In this document: one piece after another, positions 17,091 to 26,706 of the stretch
Numbering within the stretch: the first letter of the stretch is position 1
Layout: the number at the start of each line of letters is the position of its first letter
From: Vibrio astriarenae
Lineage (GTDB): Bacteria > Pseudomonadota > Gammaproteobacteria > Enterobacterales > Vibrionaceae
Direction: 5' to 3'
Length of the DNA stretch: 64,000 nt
NCBI RefSeq assembly: GCF_010587385.1
Contig: NZ_CP047475.1
Location: 2,542,001-2,606,000, forward strand
The notes under the pieces: generated by a model
Database searches by the model: none
What the model was told of the DNA's origin: nothing
What the model saw: the letters and a program-made list of their open reading frames with translations, nothing else
Position numbers and translations under genes: made by a program

Positions 17091-18806
17091 ATGAAACTAT
17101 TGATAAACCACATCGGCTACACCCCGGCTAGTCCTAAACTTGGGGTCGTCATGCTAGAAAGCGCTGAGCCGATTACCTCACTCGACCTTGTCTGTGCGCA
17201 GACAAACCAAGTGCAGCTGCAGCTAGCGGTGACTCATTCAGGATGTTGTGACCATTGGCACCAAGGTGAATTTGCAACAGTCGACTTCTCGCACTTTGGT
17301 CAGACAGGTGAATATTACTTACGTGCCCACGATGCACAATCTGAGCGATTTACCATCGGCGAAGACTTGCTTTTTCAGCGCACATTTTCCGATGTTCTTC
17401 ACTACTTCAAATCTCAACGCTGCTCTGGAGAGTTTGAGCGACAAGACACGAAGGCAAAGCTCTACGGCTCTGATGAGAAAGTCGATGTTCATGGTGGTTG
17501 GTATGACGCATCGGGTGATGTGAGCAAATACCTCAGCCACTTATCCTACGCGAACTATCTCAATCCACAGCAAACCCCGATGGTGGCTTGGAACATGTTA
17601 AAAGCGGCAAGCTTGCTGAAAGACAAAGCAGAGTTTGCAAAATTCAGTCGCACACGGCTGTTTGATGAAGCGCTGTATGGCGTCGATTTTCTCTATCGTA
17701 TGCAACACCCCGATGGCTTTTTCTATATGACCGTTTTTGATAAATGGAGCAAAGACCCTGAGCAGCGAGAAATCTGTGCCTACGCGACTCAATTGGGACA
17801 CAAATCTTCCGATTATCAAGCGGCATTTCGCCAAGGTGCAGGTATGAGTATTGCGTCACTCGCTCTTGTATATCAACTCGGTGAAACGGGAGATTACACC
17901 AGTAACGACTACCTCATTGCGGCGGAGCAAGGCTATCACCATCTTAAAACTCATAACCTTGATTACCTAGATGATGGTGAGGAGAACATCATCGATGAAT
18001 ATTGTGCCTTGCTTGCTAGTGTCGAGCTCTACAAATCAACCGATATCGACTTCTATCTTAATGAAGCTCGCTCATGGGCAAGCGCCTTGGTTGAACGTCA
18101 AGTCTCCGATCAACACATCCAAAATTACTGGTCTGCCAATGAAGATGGCTCTCGCCCTTACTATCACGCGTCCGATGCTGGGCTACCCGTCATTGCTCTC
18201 AATGAATTTCTCACCATTGAATCAGACACTCAGTTAGCTGCTCAAGTGCAAACGGTCATTGAGCAAGCATGTCAATTTGAACTAGACATCACTCATAAGG
18301 TCGCCAACCCATTTGGCTATCCTCGCCAATATGTCAAAGGCGTAGATGAAGAAAAAAGAGAGGCGTTCTTTATCGCTCACAACAATGAGTCAGGCTACTG
18401 GTGGCAGGGTGAAAATGCTCGTCTAGCCTCACTTGCATCCATGGCTTGGCTCGTTCAAGACACCATTGATTCAGTACAAGTTCGTGAAGCGCTCAATGAA
18501 TATGCACAACGTGCCATCGATTGGGTCTTAGGCTCTAACCCTTACAACATGTGCATGCTCGATGGGCACGGTCAAAACAACCCCAACTATTTACCGCAAT
18601 TGGGTTTTAGTAATGCTCGTGGCGGTATCTGTAATGGCATTACCGCTGGCTTCGAAAATGAGCGCGACATCGCTTTTAACCCTGAAAATCAAAAAGACGA
18701 CATGCTGCAGAACTGGCGTTGGGGTGAACAGTGGATTCCTCATGCAGGCTGGTTCCTATTGGCGATTACTGCCCAAAGCATACTCTCGGTAGGAGCAGAT
18801 AAATGA
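17091..18806 (+). CDS. GH9 family exo-glucosaminidase-type enzyme of the chitin operon
   Basis: This is a glycoside hydrolase family 9 protein of 571 residues, with an N-terminal Ig-like (CelD-N type) domain at about 1-90 and an (alpha/alpha)6 barrel. The nucleophile-activating Asp pair is in GGWYDASGDVSKYL near residues 137-144. The family's distal region includes LGSNPYNMCMLDGHG, and the catalytic Glu lies in the late helix region. It has no signal peptide, so it acts in the cytoplasm on imported oligomers. It is often annotated as an endoglucanase. A homologue in the same operon of Photobacterium was shown to be an inverting exo-beta-glucosaminidase, which fits this setting better than cellulose. 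The start has AGAGGG upstream. The stop overlaps the next gene by four bases. Confidence 0.88.
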   Translation: MKLLINHIGYTPASPKLGVVMLESAEPITSLDLVCAQTNQVQLQLAVTHSGCCDHWHQGEFATVDFSHFGQTGEYYLRAHDAQSERFTIGEDLLFQRTFSDVLHYFKSQRCSGEFERQDTKAKLYGSDEKVDVHGGWYDASGDVSKYLSHLSYANYLNPQQTPMVAWNMLKAASLLKDKAEFAKFSRTRLFDEALYGVDFLYRMQHPDGFFYMTVFDKWSKDPEQREICAYATQLGHKSSDYQAAFRQGAGMSIASLALVYQLGETGDYTSNDYLIAAEQGYHHLKTHNLDYLDDGEENIIDEYCALLASVELYKSTDIDFYLNEARSWASALVERQVSDQHIQNYWSANEDGSRPYYHASDAGLPVIALNEFLTIESDTQLAAQVQTVIEQACQFELDITHKVANPFGYPRQYVKGVDEEKREAFFIAHNNESGYWWQGENARLASLASMAWLVQDTIDSVQVREALNEYAQRAIDWVLGSNPYNMCMLDGHGQNNPNYLPQLGFSNARGGICNGITAGFENERDIAFNPENQKDDMLQNWRWGEQWIPHAGWFLLAITAQSILSVGADK

Positions 18807-19678
18807 TTGAATATTATGTCGGTATTGATGGGGGGGGGACCTCATGTCGCGCGCGCATTCGTGACAATCAAGGTCGCCTACTTGGAGAAGCAAAAACCGG
18901 TAGTGCCAATATTCTATTAGGGGTGGAGTCGGCAATGGGCTCAGTCATTGAGGCCATTACACAAGCGGCGATTCAAGCCAGCTTGACCATAGATGATTAT
19001 CGCTACATGCATGTGGGCCTCGCTTTAGCTGGTGCCGAGCAGCGTGATGCTTGGCAAGCATTCAAGTGCCTAACACACCCATTTAAATCAATCACTCTCA
19101 ACACTGATGCCTACGGCGCTTGTCTAGGCGCACACAATGGTGACGATGGCGCCATCATGATTGCCGGCACTGGGTCTTGTGGCCTTTTGCTACTTAATGG
19201 TGAACAGCATGTGGTTGGGGGGCGAGAATTCCCCATCTCAGACCAAGGGAGTGGTGCGGTAATGGGGCTGCATCTCATTCAGCAAGTGCTACTGATTCAA
19301 GATGGCGTTGTTCCTGATAGCCCGCTCGGCCAAGAAGTGATGAGTGAGTTTAACAACGATATCGATGCCATCGTTGCTTGGTCTAAAACAGCTCTGCCTC
19401 GTGACTACGGCCAATTCTGTCCAAGAGTGTTTTACTTTGCAGAGCAGCGAGACACTTTAGCGGTTCGCCTCCTTCAACAAACCGCACAAGATATCGAGAT
19501 GTTCCTCAATGCCTTAATTACCAAAGGGGCGACTCGCATCTGCCTAATGGGCAGTATTGCACAGCGTATCTTACCTTGGCTTTCGCCGCCGATTCAGCAG
19601 TGGATTGTTGAACCTCAATTCGACGCGATTGAGGGAGCAATCATGCTCGCGGGTCGCCCTGAACATAACCTATATTGA
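18803..19678 (+). CDS. gspK: Glucosamine / N-acetylglucosamine kinase (BadF/BadG/ASKHA fold)
   Basis: This kinase phosphorylates amino sugars released inside the cell. The orthologue in V. cholerae (VC0614) was described as a glucosamine-specific kinase. The 291 residues have the ASKHA phosphate-1 loop GIDGGGTSCRARI at about 7-19, the phosphate-2 region with TDAYGACLGAHNGDDGAIMIAGTGSCG, and an adenosine-region glycine motif (LMGSIAQRI). The ATG overlaps the GH9 stop (ATGA). The phosphate-1 loop is encoded by an unbroken run of nine G at 18830-18838, which makes three consecutive GGG glycine codons and is a possible slippage site. The reading frame is intact in this sequence. Confidence 0.9.
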   Translation: MIEYYVGIDGGGTSCRARIRDNQGRLLGEAKTGSANILLGVESAMGSVIEAITQAAIQASLTIDDYRYMHVGLALAGAEQRDAWQAFKCLTHPFKSITLNTDAYGACLGAHNGDDGAIMIAGTGSCGLLLLNGEQHVVGGREFPISDQGSGAVMGLHLIQQVLLIQDGVVPDSPLGQEVMSEFNNDIDAIVAWSKTALPRDYGQFCPRVFYFAEQRDTLAVRLLQQTAQDIEMFLNALITKGATRICLMGSIAQRILPWLSPPIQQWIVEPQFDAIEGAIMLAGRPEHNLY

Positions 19679-19686
19679 GGTGAGTT

Positions 19687-21609
19687 ATGAGCTATCGAGT
19701 AGACTTTAATGTTGTATCGCAACAAGAGAATCTCAGTCGTTTGGCTGTGACCTTGCACAACCTGAGTGACGATACCATTACCATTAAGCGCTTCAACTTC
19801 ATTTTTGATCGTTTCATTACCCCGAGCAGCGTCAAAGAAGGGGACTTTTCTCAGGTTGGAAGTTATTGCCAGTACACCCCTCACTCTCCTCTGTTGCAGG
19901 CAAACACGAGCATGTACTTTGAATTTGACGTCGTGACTTTCCCGCTGCGCTACCTGACCGATGGATTGAAAGACGCTTCCATTGATATCAAGGAATCAAA
20001 CGAGACACTGCCGGTTACGCTGACGCCTTTTGTTTTGCTTGAACCGATAACTCACACACCATCGATTGACGACGTAAACGAGGAGTGCATCGCTCTGATT
20101 CCTAAGCCATTAAAGCAAACTGAGACTCAGGGCTATTTGGAACTTGGACGAACTTTCAACCTTATCTCTAGTCACCCGCAAGCAGATAACGCCCTGAACT
20201 GGCTGCAAACCGAAGCGCTGCAACTGCTCGGTTTGAGCTTAAATCGAGTGCCATCTGATGCTAATCCAAGTGTCGATTTTCTGCTCAACCCGGTTCTGGA
20301 AAGCGAGTGCTATAAAATTACCATTACCGAGCTTGGCTGCCGCGTTGAAGCCAATGATCGAGCTGGCTTTCATAACGCTAGCGCGACTTTACTGCAGCTT
20401 TTCACAATACGCTCCAACGGTGAATGTCGTTTGCCGCTATTGACCATTCAAGACCAGCCACGCTTTAACTACCGCGGCTTTATGCTCGATTGTGCTCGCC
20501 ATTTTCACTCGCTAGAGAGTGTCAAGCGACTCATCAATCAACTGGCCCACTACAAAATCAACACCTTTCACTGGCATCTAACCGACGATGAAGCTTGGCG
20601 TATTGAAATCAAAGCGTTGCCGCAACTCACCGATATTGGTGCTTGGCGGGGACCGACATTACCCATTGCTCCACAGTTCAGCCACGCGGCACAGACTTAT
20701 GGCGGCTATTACACCCAAGAAGAGATAAAGGATGTCATCCACTATGCGCAGCAACGTGGCATTACCGTTATCCCTGAAATCGATATTCCGGGGCACTGTC
20801 GAGCGGCGATTCGTTCTCTTCCAGAGATGTTAGTGGATGGTAATGATTTCTCTCAATATCGCAGTGTACAGAGCTACACCGATAATGTGCTTTCTCCCGC
20901 GCTCGCTGGGACCTATGAGTTCCTTGATATTGTACTCACTGAAATCGCAGAGCTATTCCCTGCAAAGTGGGTTCATATTGGCGCTGATGAGGTGCCTAAA
21001 GGCGTTTGGACCGATAGCCCTGCCTGCCAACAAATGATGGCTGAACAGGGTTACCAATCTCCTCTTGAGCTTCAAGGTCACCTTCTTCGTTACGCTGAAC
21101 AGAAGCTCAAAAACCTTGGTAAGCGTATGGTTGGCTGGGAAGAAGCTCAGCATGGTAACAAGGTGAGTAAAGACACGGTTATTTACTCCTGGCTCAGTGA
21201 GCAAGCGGCCATTGACTGCGCCAAACAAGGCTTTGATGTCATTTTGCAGCCAGCGCAATACACCTACCTCGATATGGCGCAATCAGAATGCACGAATGAA
21301 CCCGGTGTCGACTGGGCGAACGCCATTTCACTTGAGCACGCCTATCACTATCAACCGCTAGCCAGTATTGATGAGCGAGACCCTATCCATAAGCGCGTAC
21401 AGGGTATCCAAGCTGCGATTTGGTGCGAAATTGTACCGAATCAAGAGCGACTCGACTACATGCTGTTTCCGCGCATTACCGCGCTAGCAGAGGTGATGTG
21501 GAGTAGCAACCAGCAACGCAATTGGTCCAATTACCTCGCCAGACTTAAAGGACACCTCCCAAGGCTGGAACAACAAAATATTGCCTATAGGCCACCCTGG
21601 GCTCACTGA
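19687..21609 (+). CDS. Beta-N-acetylhexosaminidase, GH20
   Basis: This enzyme removes non-reducing terminal GlcNAc from chitin oligosaccharides through substrate-assisted catalysis. The 640 residues include an N-terminal beta domain, the GH20b domain, then the TIM barrel starting near residue 258 (RFNYRGFMLDCARHFHSLES). HWHLTDDEAWRIEI and the catalytic pair Asp434-Glu435 in HIGADEVPKG are present. There is no signal peptide, so the enzyme is probably cytoplasmic and acts after import, like its V. cholerae counterpart VC0613. It begins eight bases after the kinase stop, with GAGG before the ATG. Confidence 0.94.
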   Translation: MSYRVDFNVVSQQENLSRLAVTLHNLSDDTITIKRFNFIFDRFITPSSVKEGDFSQVGSYCQYTPHSPLLQANTSMYFEFDVVTFPLRYLTDGLKDASIDIKESNETLPVTLTPFVLLEPITHTPSIDDVNEECIALIPKPLKQTETQGYLELGRTFNLISSHPQADNALNWLQTEALQLLGLSLNRVPSDANPSVDFLLNPVLESECYKITITELGCRVEANDRAGFHNASATLLQLFTIRSNGECRLPLLTIQDQPRFNYRGFMLDCARHFHSLESVKRLINQLAHYKINTFHWHLTDDEAWRIEIKALPQLTDIGAWRGPTLPIAPQFSHAAQTYGGYYTQEEIKDVIHYAQQRGITVIPEIDIPGHCRAAIRSLPEMLVDGNDFSQYRSVQSYTDNVLSPALAGTYEFLDIVLTEIAELFPAKWVHIGADEVPKGVWTDSPACQQMMAEQGYQSPLELQGHLLRYAEQKLKNLGKRMVGWEEAQHGNKVSKDTVIYSWLSEQAAIDCAKQGFDVILQPAQYTYLDMAQSECTNEPGVDWANAISLEHAYHYQPLASIDERDPIHKRVQGIQAAIWCEIVPNQERLDYMLFPRITALAEVMWSSNQQRNWSNYLARLKGHLPRLEQQNIAYRPPWAH

Positions 21610-21695
21610 CACAAACACTAATGGCAAGCCTAGCTTGCCCACGCTAATTTGCAGATTTATCGCTGCCTGAGCAGCACACGAACAAGGAAATGACA

Positions 21696-24101
21696 ATGAA
21701 ATACGGCTATTTCGACAACCAAAACCGAGAGTACGTCATCACCAGACCAGATGTCCCTGCCCCATGGACAAACTACCTCGGCACCGAAAAGTTTTGTACG
21801 GTTATCTCACATAATGCTGGCGGCTATTCGTTCTACAACTCACCAGAGTACAACCGTGTCACTAAGTTTAGACCCAATGCCTCATTTGACCGCCCGGGTC
21901 ACTATGTCTATCTGCGCGATGATCACAGCGGTGATTACTGGTCAATTTCGTGGCAGCCGGTAGCAAAAAGCCTTGATGAGGCATCCTATGAGGTTCGCCA
22001 TGGTCTTTCTTACTCAAAGTTTCAGTGTGACTACAACGGTATTCACGCCACCAAAACTCTGTTTGTTCCCAAAGGTGAAGACGCCGAAGTGTGGGACGTG
22101 GTGATCAAAAACACCTCTGACACCCCACGCACCATCAGTGCTTTCTCATTTGTAGAGTTTTCTTTCAGCCATATCCAGTCAGATAATCAAAACCACCAAA
22201 TGTCACTCTACTCTGCTGGTACTGAGTACAACGATGGGGTGATTGAGTACGACCTTTACTACAACACCGATGAATTTGAGGGCTTCTACTATCTAGCGTC
22301 AACTTTCTCTCCTGACTCTTACGACGGTCAACGAGATAACTTCTTGGGGCTTTATCGCGACGAGGCCAATCCTATTGCTGTTGAGCAAGGGCGTTGCTCA
22401 AACACAGCCCAGACCTGTTACAACCACTGTGGCTCTTTGCACAAACAGTTCACGTTGCAACCGGGTGAAGAGGTGCGCTTTGCTTATATTCTTGGCATTG
22501 GTAAAGGCAACGGCGCAAGACTGCGAGAGAAGTTCCAAGACATTGCGAATGTTGATGCTGCATTTGCTCAAATTAAGGCCCACTGGGATGAGCGCTGTAA
22601 CAAGTTCCAAGTCTCCTCACCAAACCAAGGCCTAGATACCATGATCAATACATGGACCCTCTATCAAGCTGAAACCTGTGTGGTGTGGTCGCGCTTTGCT
22701 TCTTTCATTGAAGTGGGCGGAAGAACCGGACTTGGCTATCGAGATACTGCACAAGATGCGATCTCGGTCCCTCACTCTAACCCAGAGATGACACGTAAAC
22801 GCCTCGTCGACCTCTTACGTGGTCAAGTGAAGGCGGGCTATGGTTTACACCTATTTGATCCTGACTGGTTCGATCCAGAAAAAGCCGATGTCGCCCCCTC
22901 AAAATCGCCAACGGTTGTACCTACCCCATCCGACGAAGATAAGATCCACGGCATCAAAGACACCTGTTCTGATGATCACCTGTGGCTCGTTCCAACTATC
23001 TGTAATTTTATCAAAGAGACGGGCGAAGAGAGCTTTATTGATCAAGTCATTCCTTATGCCGATGGGGGTGAAGCAAGCGTCTATGAACACATGAAGGCCG
23101 CACTCGACTTCTCTGCCGAATATGTTGGTCAAACCGGCATCTGTAAAGGGCTTCGCGCCGACTGGAATGACTGCCTCAACCTGGGCGGTGGTGAGTCAGC
23201 CATGGTTTCTTTCCTTCATTACTGGGCGCTAGAATCCTTCATTGAGCTTGCTGAGTATCGTGGTGAGCAAGACGATGCTGAAAAGTATCGTGCCATGGCC
23301 GAAGGCGTTCGAGAAGCATGTGAAACCCATCTTTGGGATGACGAAGGGCAGTGGTATATCCGCGGTTTAACCAAAGACGGTGACAAGATCGGTACCGCCC
23401 AACAAACAGAGGGAAGAGTTCATCTTGAGTCCAATACATTGGCCGTCCTTTCTGGTGCGGTGTCACAACAGCGTGGCGAAAAAGCGATGGATGCGGTGGA
23501 TGAAAACCTGTTCTCTGAATACGGATTGCATCTGAACGCCCCATCGTTTGCAACGCCAAATGACGACATTGGTTTTGTTACTCGAGTTTACCAAGGGGTA
23601 AAAGAGAACGGAGCTATCTTCTCTCACCCTAACCCTTGGGCATGGGTTGCTGAAGCAAAATTGGGACGCGGCGATCGTGCAATGAAATTCTATGATGCGC
23701 TCAACCCGTATAACCAAAATGACATGATTGAAAAGCGCATTGCTGAACCCTACTCCTATGTGCAATTTGTAATGGGACGTGACCATCAAGACCACGGACG
23801 CGCTAACCACCCATGGTTAACGGGCACGTCAGGCTGGGCCTACTACGCGGTCACCAACTTTATCCTTGGTGTACGTACTGGTTTTGATGGCCTCACCATC
23901 GACCCATGTATTCCGACAGAGTGGCCAGAGTTCAGTATCACCCGTCAATGGCGAGGTGCCACGTATGAAATCAAAGTGCTTAATCCGAAGGGGGTGAGCA
24001 AAGGAGTGGCGTCGATAGAGGTCAATGGTGACGCTATCAACGGCGCTGTACCCATTTATGCACCTGGCAGCACCAACCATGTTGTTGTCACTCTAGGCTA
24101 A
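21696..24101 (+). CDS. chbP: N,N'-diacetylchitobiose phosphorylase, GH94
   Basis: This enzyme reversibly cleaves (GlcNAc)2 with inorganic phosphate to GlcNAc-1-phosphate and GlcNAc, saving one ATP. I choose the ATG at 21696: the AAGGA site (21684-21688) is seven bases upstream, against one base for the ATG at 21690. This gives 801 residues, the length of the characterised V. proteolyticus enzyme. The general acid is Asp492 in RADWNDCLNLGGGES, the same number as in that enzyme. The N-terminus MKYGYFDNQNREYVITRPDV is typical. Phosphate-binding His and Thr residues fall in the late GH94 region (GTSGWAYYAV). The gap to the hexosaminidase is 86 bases. Confidence 0.96.
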   Translation: MKYGYFDNQNREYVITRPDVPAPWTNYLGTEKFCTVISHNAGGYSFYNSPEYNRVTKFRPNASFDRPGHYVYLRDDHSGDYWSISWQPVAKSLDEASYEVRHGLSYSKFQCDYNGIHATKTLFVPKGEDAEVWDVVIKNTSDTPRTISAFSFVEFSFSHIQSDNQNHQMSLYSAGTEYNDGVIEYDLYYNTDEFEGFYYLASTFSPDSYDGQRDNFLGLYRDEANPIAVEQGRCSNTAQTCYNHCGSLHKQFTLQPGEEVRFAYILGIGKGNGARLREKFQDIANVDAAFAQIKAHWDERCNKFQVSSPNQGLDTMINTWTLYQAETCVVWSRFASFIEVGGRTGLGYRDTAQDAISVPHSNPEMTRKRLVDLLRGQVKAGYGLHLFDPDWFDPEKADVAPSKSPTVVPTPSDEDKIHGIKDTCSDDHLWLVPTICNFIKETGEESFIDQVIPYADGGEASVYEHMKAALDFSAEYVGQTGICKGLRADWNDCLNLGGGESAMVSFLHYWALESFIELAEYRGEQDDAEKYRAMAEGVREACETHLWDDEGQWYIRGLTKDGDKIGTAQQTEGRVHLESNTLAVLSGAVSQQRGEKAMDAVDENLFSEYGLHLNAPSFATPNDDIGFVTRVYQGVKENGAIFSHPNPWAWVAEAKLGRGDRAMKFYDALNPYNQNDMIEKRIAEPYSYVQFVMGRDHQDHGRANHPWLTGTSGWAYYAVTNFILGVRTGFDGLTIDPCIPTEWPEFSITRQWRGATYEIKVLNPKGVSKGVASIEVNGDAINGAVPIYAPGSTNHVVVTLG

Positions 24102-24153
24102 CGACCCTATGAGCGACATCGAAGATGTCGCTCTCGATATAAGGAATAGAATC

Positions 24154-25566
24154 ATGATTCAATTTGGAACTGGTGGCTGGCGCGCGTTTATCGGCGAAGA
24201 ATTCACCCGCGACAATGTCGAACTCGTCGCACAAGCTGTTGCCAATATTTTAACCAATGAAAAGGTGGTTGAACGCGGTTTTGTCGTGGGTTACGACCGC
24301 CGTTTTCTCTCAGATAAAGCCGGAAAGTGGTTTGCTCAAGTTCTTGCGGCTAACCAAATCAAAGTCAGCTTCATCGATAAATTTGTGCCTACTCCAGTGG
24401 TGATGTTTAAGGCGAAGCAGATGAACTGTGCCTACTCAGCATGTATTACCGCCTCTCACAACCCAGCAGATTACAACGGCATCAAAATCTTTATTGAAGG
24501 CGGCCGTGACGCCGATGAAATCATCACTCAAAAAGTTGAAGCTCAAATCGCCTATCTGACGAAGGCCGATGTACGAACAATAGAATTTGAGATCGCGATT
24601 GAGCAACAGCTGATTGAAGTGATCAACCCAATGAATGAGTTTGTCGACTCTATTATCGAGTTCATTGATATTGAATCGATCAAAAAAGCCAACCTCAAAG
24701 TGCTTATCGACCCTATGTTTGGGGTGGCAAAAAATGCGCTGCAAACCGTTTTGATCAATGGGCGCTGCGATGTCGACGTGATCAACGATGGCAAAAATCC
24801 TGATTTTGGTGGCCTAATGCCGTCTCCTAGTGCCGCCACCCTTTATCGTCTTAAACACCTGGTGGCCAGTGAAGGTTACGACTTAGGGATCGGCACCGAT
24901 GGGGATGCTGACCGCTTGGGTATTATCGATGAGAAAGGGAACTTTATTCACCCTAATGAAGTGTTGATGCTGCTGTACTACTACCTACTGGAATATAAAG
25001 GCTGGACAGGTTCAGTGGTGCGCAATCTCGCGACCACCCACCTTCTCGATAAGATTGCAGAAGATCACGGCGAACAGTGTTTTGAAGTACCGGTTGGTTT
25101 CAAACATATTAGCTCGAAGATGGAGGAGGATAATTCTCTGATTGGGGGAGAAAGCTCCGGAGGTCTGACAATTAGAGGCCACATCAAGGGGAAAGATGGT
25201 GTTTTTGCCTCAAGCCTTTTGGTGGAAATGCTCTCAGTGACACACAAGAAGCTCTCTGAACTGCTAAATGAAATCTACTCAAAGTATGGCTACGCCTATA
25301 TGGCTGAAGGTGACTGTCAGTTTAAGCCAAGTGAAAAACAGCGCATTTTTGACAAGATCTATGTAGAGAAAGCACTGCCTGACTTTGCTTTTGAAATAGA
25401 GAAAGTCAGCTATGACGATGGTGCTAAGGTGTACTTTAAAAACGGTGGGTGGGTGATTGCTCGCTTCTCGGGCACAGAACCACTACTGCGAATTTTTGCG
25501 GAAATGCAAGATAAAGAAACTGCCGAATGTGTCCTTCAACAATTTAAGGACTTTCTAGCTCTATGA
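24154..25566 (+). CDS. Phosphohexomutase of the chitin operon (PMM/PGM superfamily)
   Basis: This is an alpha-D-phosphohexomutase that probably interconverts GlcNAc-1-P, made by ChbP, and GlcNAc-6-P. I place the start at ATG 24154, eight bases after AAGGA; an ATG at 24109 is in frame but lacks a ribosome site and would add a non-conserved 15-residue leader. The 470 residues begin MIQFGTGGWRAFIGEEFTRD. The phosphoserine is Ser101 in TASHNPADYNG, the metal loop is GTDGDADRLGI, the sugar loop is GGESSGGL and the phosphate-binding loop is RFSGTEPLLRI. It is the last gene of the operon and is followed by a strong terminator. Confidence 0.9.
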   Translation: MIQFGTGGWRAFIGEEFTRDNVELVAQAVANILTNEKVVERGFVVGYDRRFLSDKAGKWFAQVLAANQIKVSFIDKFVPTPVVMFKAKQMNCAYSACITASHNPADYNGIKIFIEGGRDADEIITQKVEAQIAYLTKADVRTIEFEIAIEQQLIEVINPMNEFVDSIIEFIDIESIKKANLKVLIDPMFGVAKNALQTVLINGRCDVDVINDGKNPDFGGLMPSPSAATLYRLKHLVASEGYDLGIGTDGDADRLGIIDEKGNFIHPNEVLMLLYYYLLEYKGWTGSVVRNLATTHLLDKIAEDHGEQCFEVPVGFKHISSKMEEDNSLIGGESSGGLTIRGHIKGKDGVFASSLLVEMLSVTHKKLSELLNEIYSKYGYAYMAEGDCQFKPSEKQRIFDKIYVEKALPDFAFEIEKVSYDDGAKVYFKNGGWVIARFSGTEPLLRIFAEMQDKETAECVLQQFKDFLAL

Positions 25567-25614
25567 GTTAGAAGTACTTATCCTGTCATACTCCTATAGG
25601 TGAAGGACACACTT

Positions 25615-25640
25615 GCCCAGCCATTCGGCTGGGCCTTTTT
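25615..25640 (+). terminator. Intrinsic terminator of the chitin operon
   Basis: GCCCAGCC and GGCTGGGC form a perfect 8-bp stem around ATTC (25615-25634), followed by CTTTTT. On the other strand there is no T-run, so fbpC, ending at 25651, is not clearly terminated here. Confidence 0.9.
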
Positions 25641-25650
25641 ATATATGGGC

Positions 25651-26688
25651 CTATTTGGCGTGGTAAGCCAAGATGCCTTGCATATCGACCTCAACCGATA
25701 CCGACTGGCCACGAACCAGTGGTTGTGGCGATGTAGCGAGCAAACGATGACCATCAATATCAATCACATAGCGGCAGTGATCTCCCATGAACTGCTGCTC
25801 AATAACCTCTATTTGGCTCTCTTCTGAAGGCGTAATCACCACATGCTGTGGACGCAATAACAACTCACAGCGAGCACCTACTGTAATGTCATCCTGCGCT
25901 TTTGCTTCTATATTGCCTAGGCGAGTAGCAAACACATCATCTGCCAAGCGCTCTGCGGGTAAGTAGCTACCACCACCTAAGAAGTCAGCAACAAACTTAC
26001 TTGAAGGCTCGAAATACAGCTCGGATGCCGTGCCATATTGCTCAATAACCCCTTGGTTCATTACTGCCATTTTATCCGCAAACGCAAAGGCCTCTTCGCG
26101 GGAGTGAGTCACAAAAATGGCCGTCACACCCTGCTTTTTAAACAAGCGACGAATTTCACCAATCAACTCATGGCGAACCTGAGTATCGATATTAGAAAAC
26201 GGCTCATCGAGTAGCAACAAATCGGGCTTGTAGGCTAAAGCGCGCGCAATAGCAACACGCTGTTGCTGACCGCCAGAAAGTTGGTGCGGGTAGCGATCAC
26301 CAAACGGAGTCAGGTGTACCAACTCCAGCATCTCCGCAACCTTTTCGGCCTGTTGTGACTTGGTGAGTTCACGCAAACCAAAAGCGATGTTTTGCGCCAC
26401 GGTAAGATGTGGAAATAGCGCATAGTCTTGAAAGATCATGCCTATGTTGCGCTGCTCGGGTGGTACCCAGTTCTCACCATCATCAATGGTCATACAGTTT
26501 AGGCTCATTTGCCCTGCTGACAGGGGAATCAATCCAGCAATGGCTTTTAGTAGCGTGGTTTTACCACAGCCACTTGCGCCCAAAAGACAAACAATTTCAC
26601 CATGGTCAACCAACAGAGAGAGGTTCTCTAGAACCGTTTGGTCATCATACTGACACGTTAATTGATTAACCGATAATGCACAGCTCAT
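25651..26688 (-). CDS. fbpC: Ferric iron ABC transporter ATPase FbpC
   Basis: This ATPase powers Fe3+ import. The 345 residues contain Walker A GASGCGKTT at about 37-45, signature LSGGQQQRVAIARAL, Walker B LLLLDEPFSN and the switch His in FVTHSREEAFAFAD. A C-terminal TOBE-like regulatory domain follows (about 245-345). It is the last gene of fbpABC; 18 bases separate it from the permease. Polyamine or sulfate ATPases share the same fold. The FbpA and FbpB partners and the Fur box point to iron. Confidence 0.93.
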   Translation of the reverse strand: MSCALSVNQLTCQYDDQTVLENLSLLVDHGEIVCLLGASGCGKTTLLKAIAGLIPLSAGQMSLNCMTIDDGENWVPPEQRNIGMIFQDYALFPHLTVAQNIAFGLRELTKSQQAEKVAEMLELVHLTPFGDRYPHQLSGGQQQRVAIARALAYKPDLLLLDEPFSNIDTQVRHELIGEIRRLFKKQGVTAIFVTHSREEAFAFADKMAVMNQGVIEQYGTASELYFEPSSKFVADFLGGGSYLPAERLADDVFATRLGNIEAKAQDDITVGARCELLLRPQHVVITPSEESQIEVIEQQFMGDHCRYVIDIDGHRLLATSPQPLVRGQSVSVEVDMQGILAYHAK

Positions 26689-26706
26689 AGCATCGACTCC
26701 AAAGTG

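Noticed and set aside
24109..24153. In-frame upstream ATG of the phosphohexomutase and TTG upstream starts of the second chitin-transporter ATPase and holC
   Set aside because: Each lacks a ribosome site or overlaps the one used by the downstream ATG; the shorter starts agree with family length.
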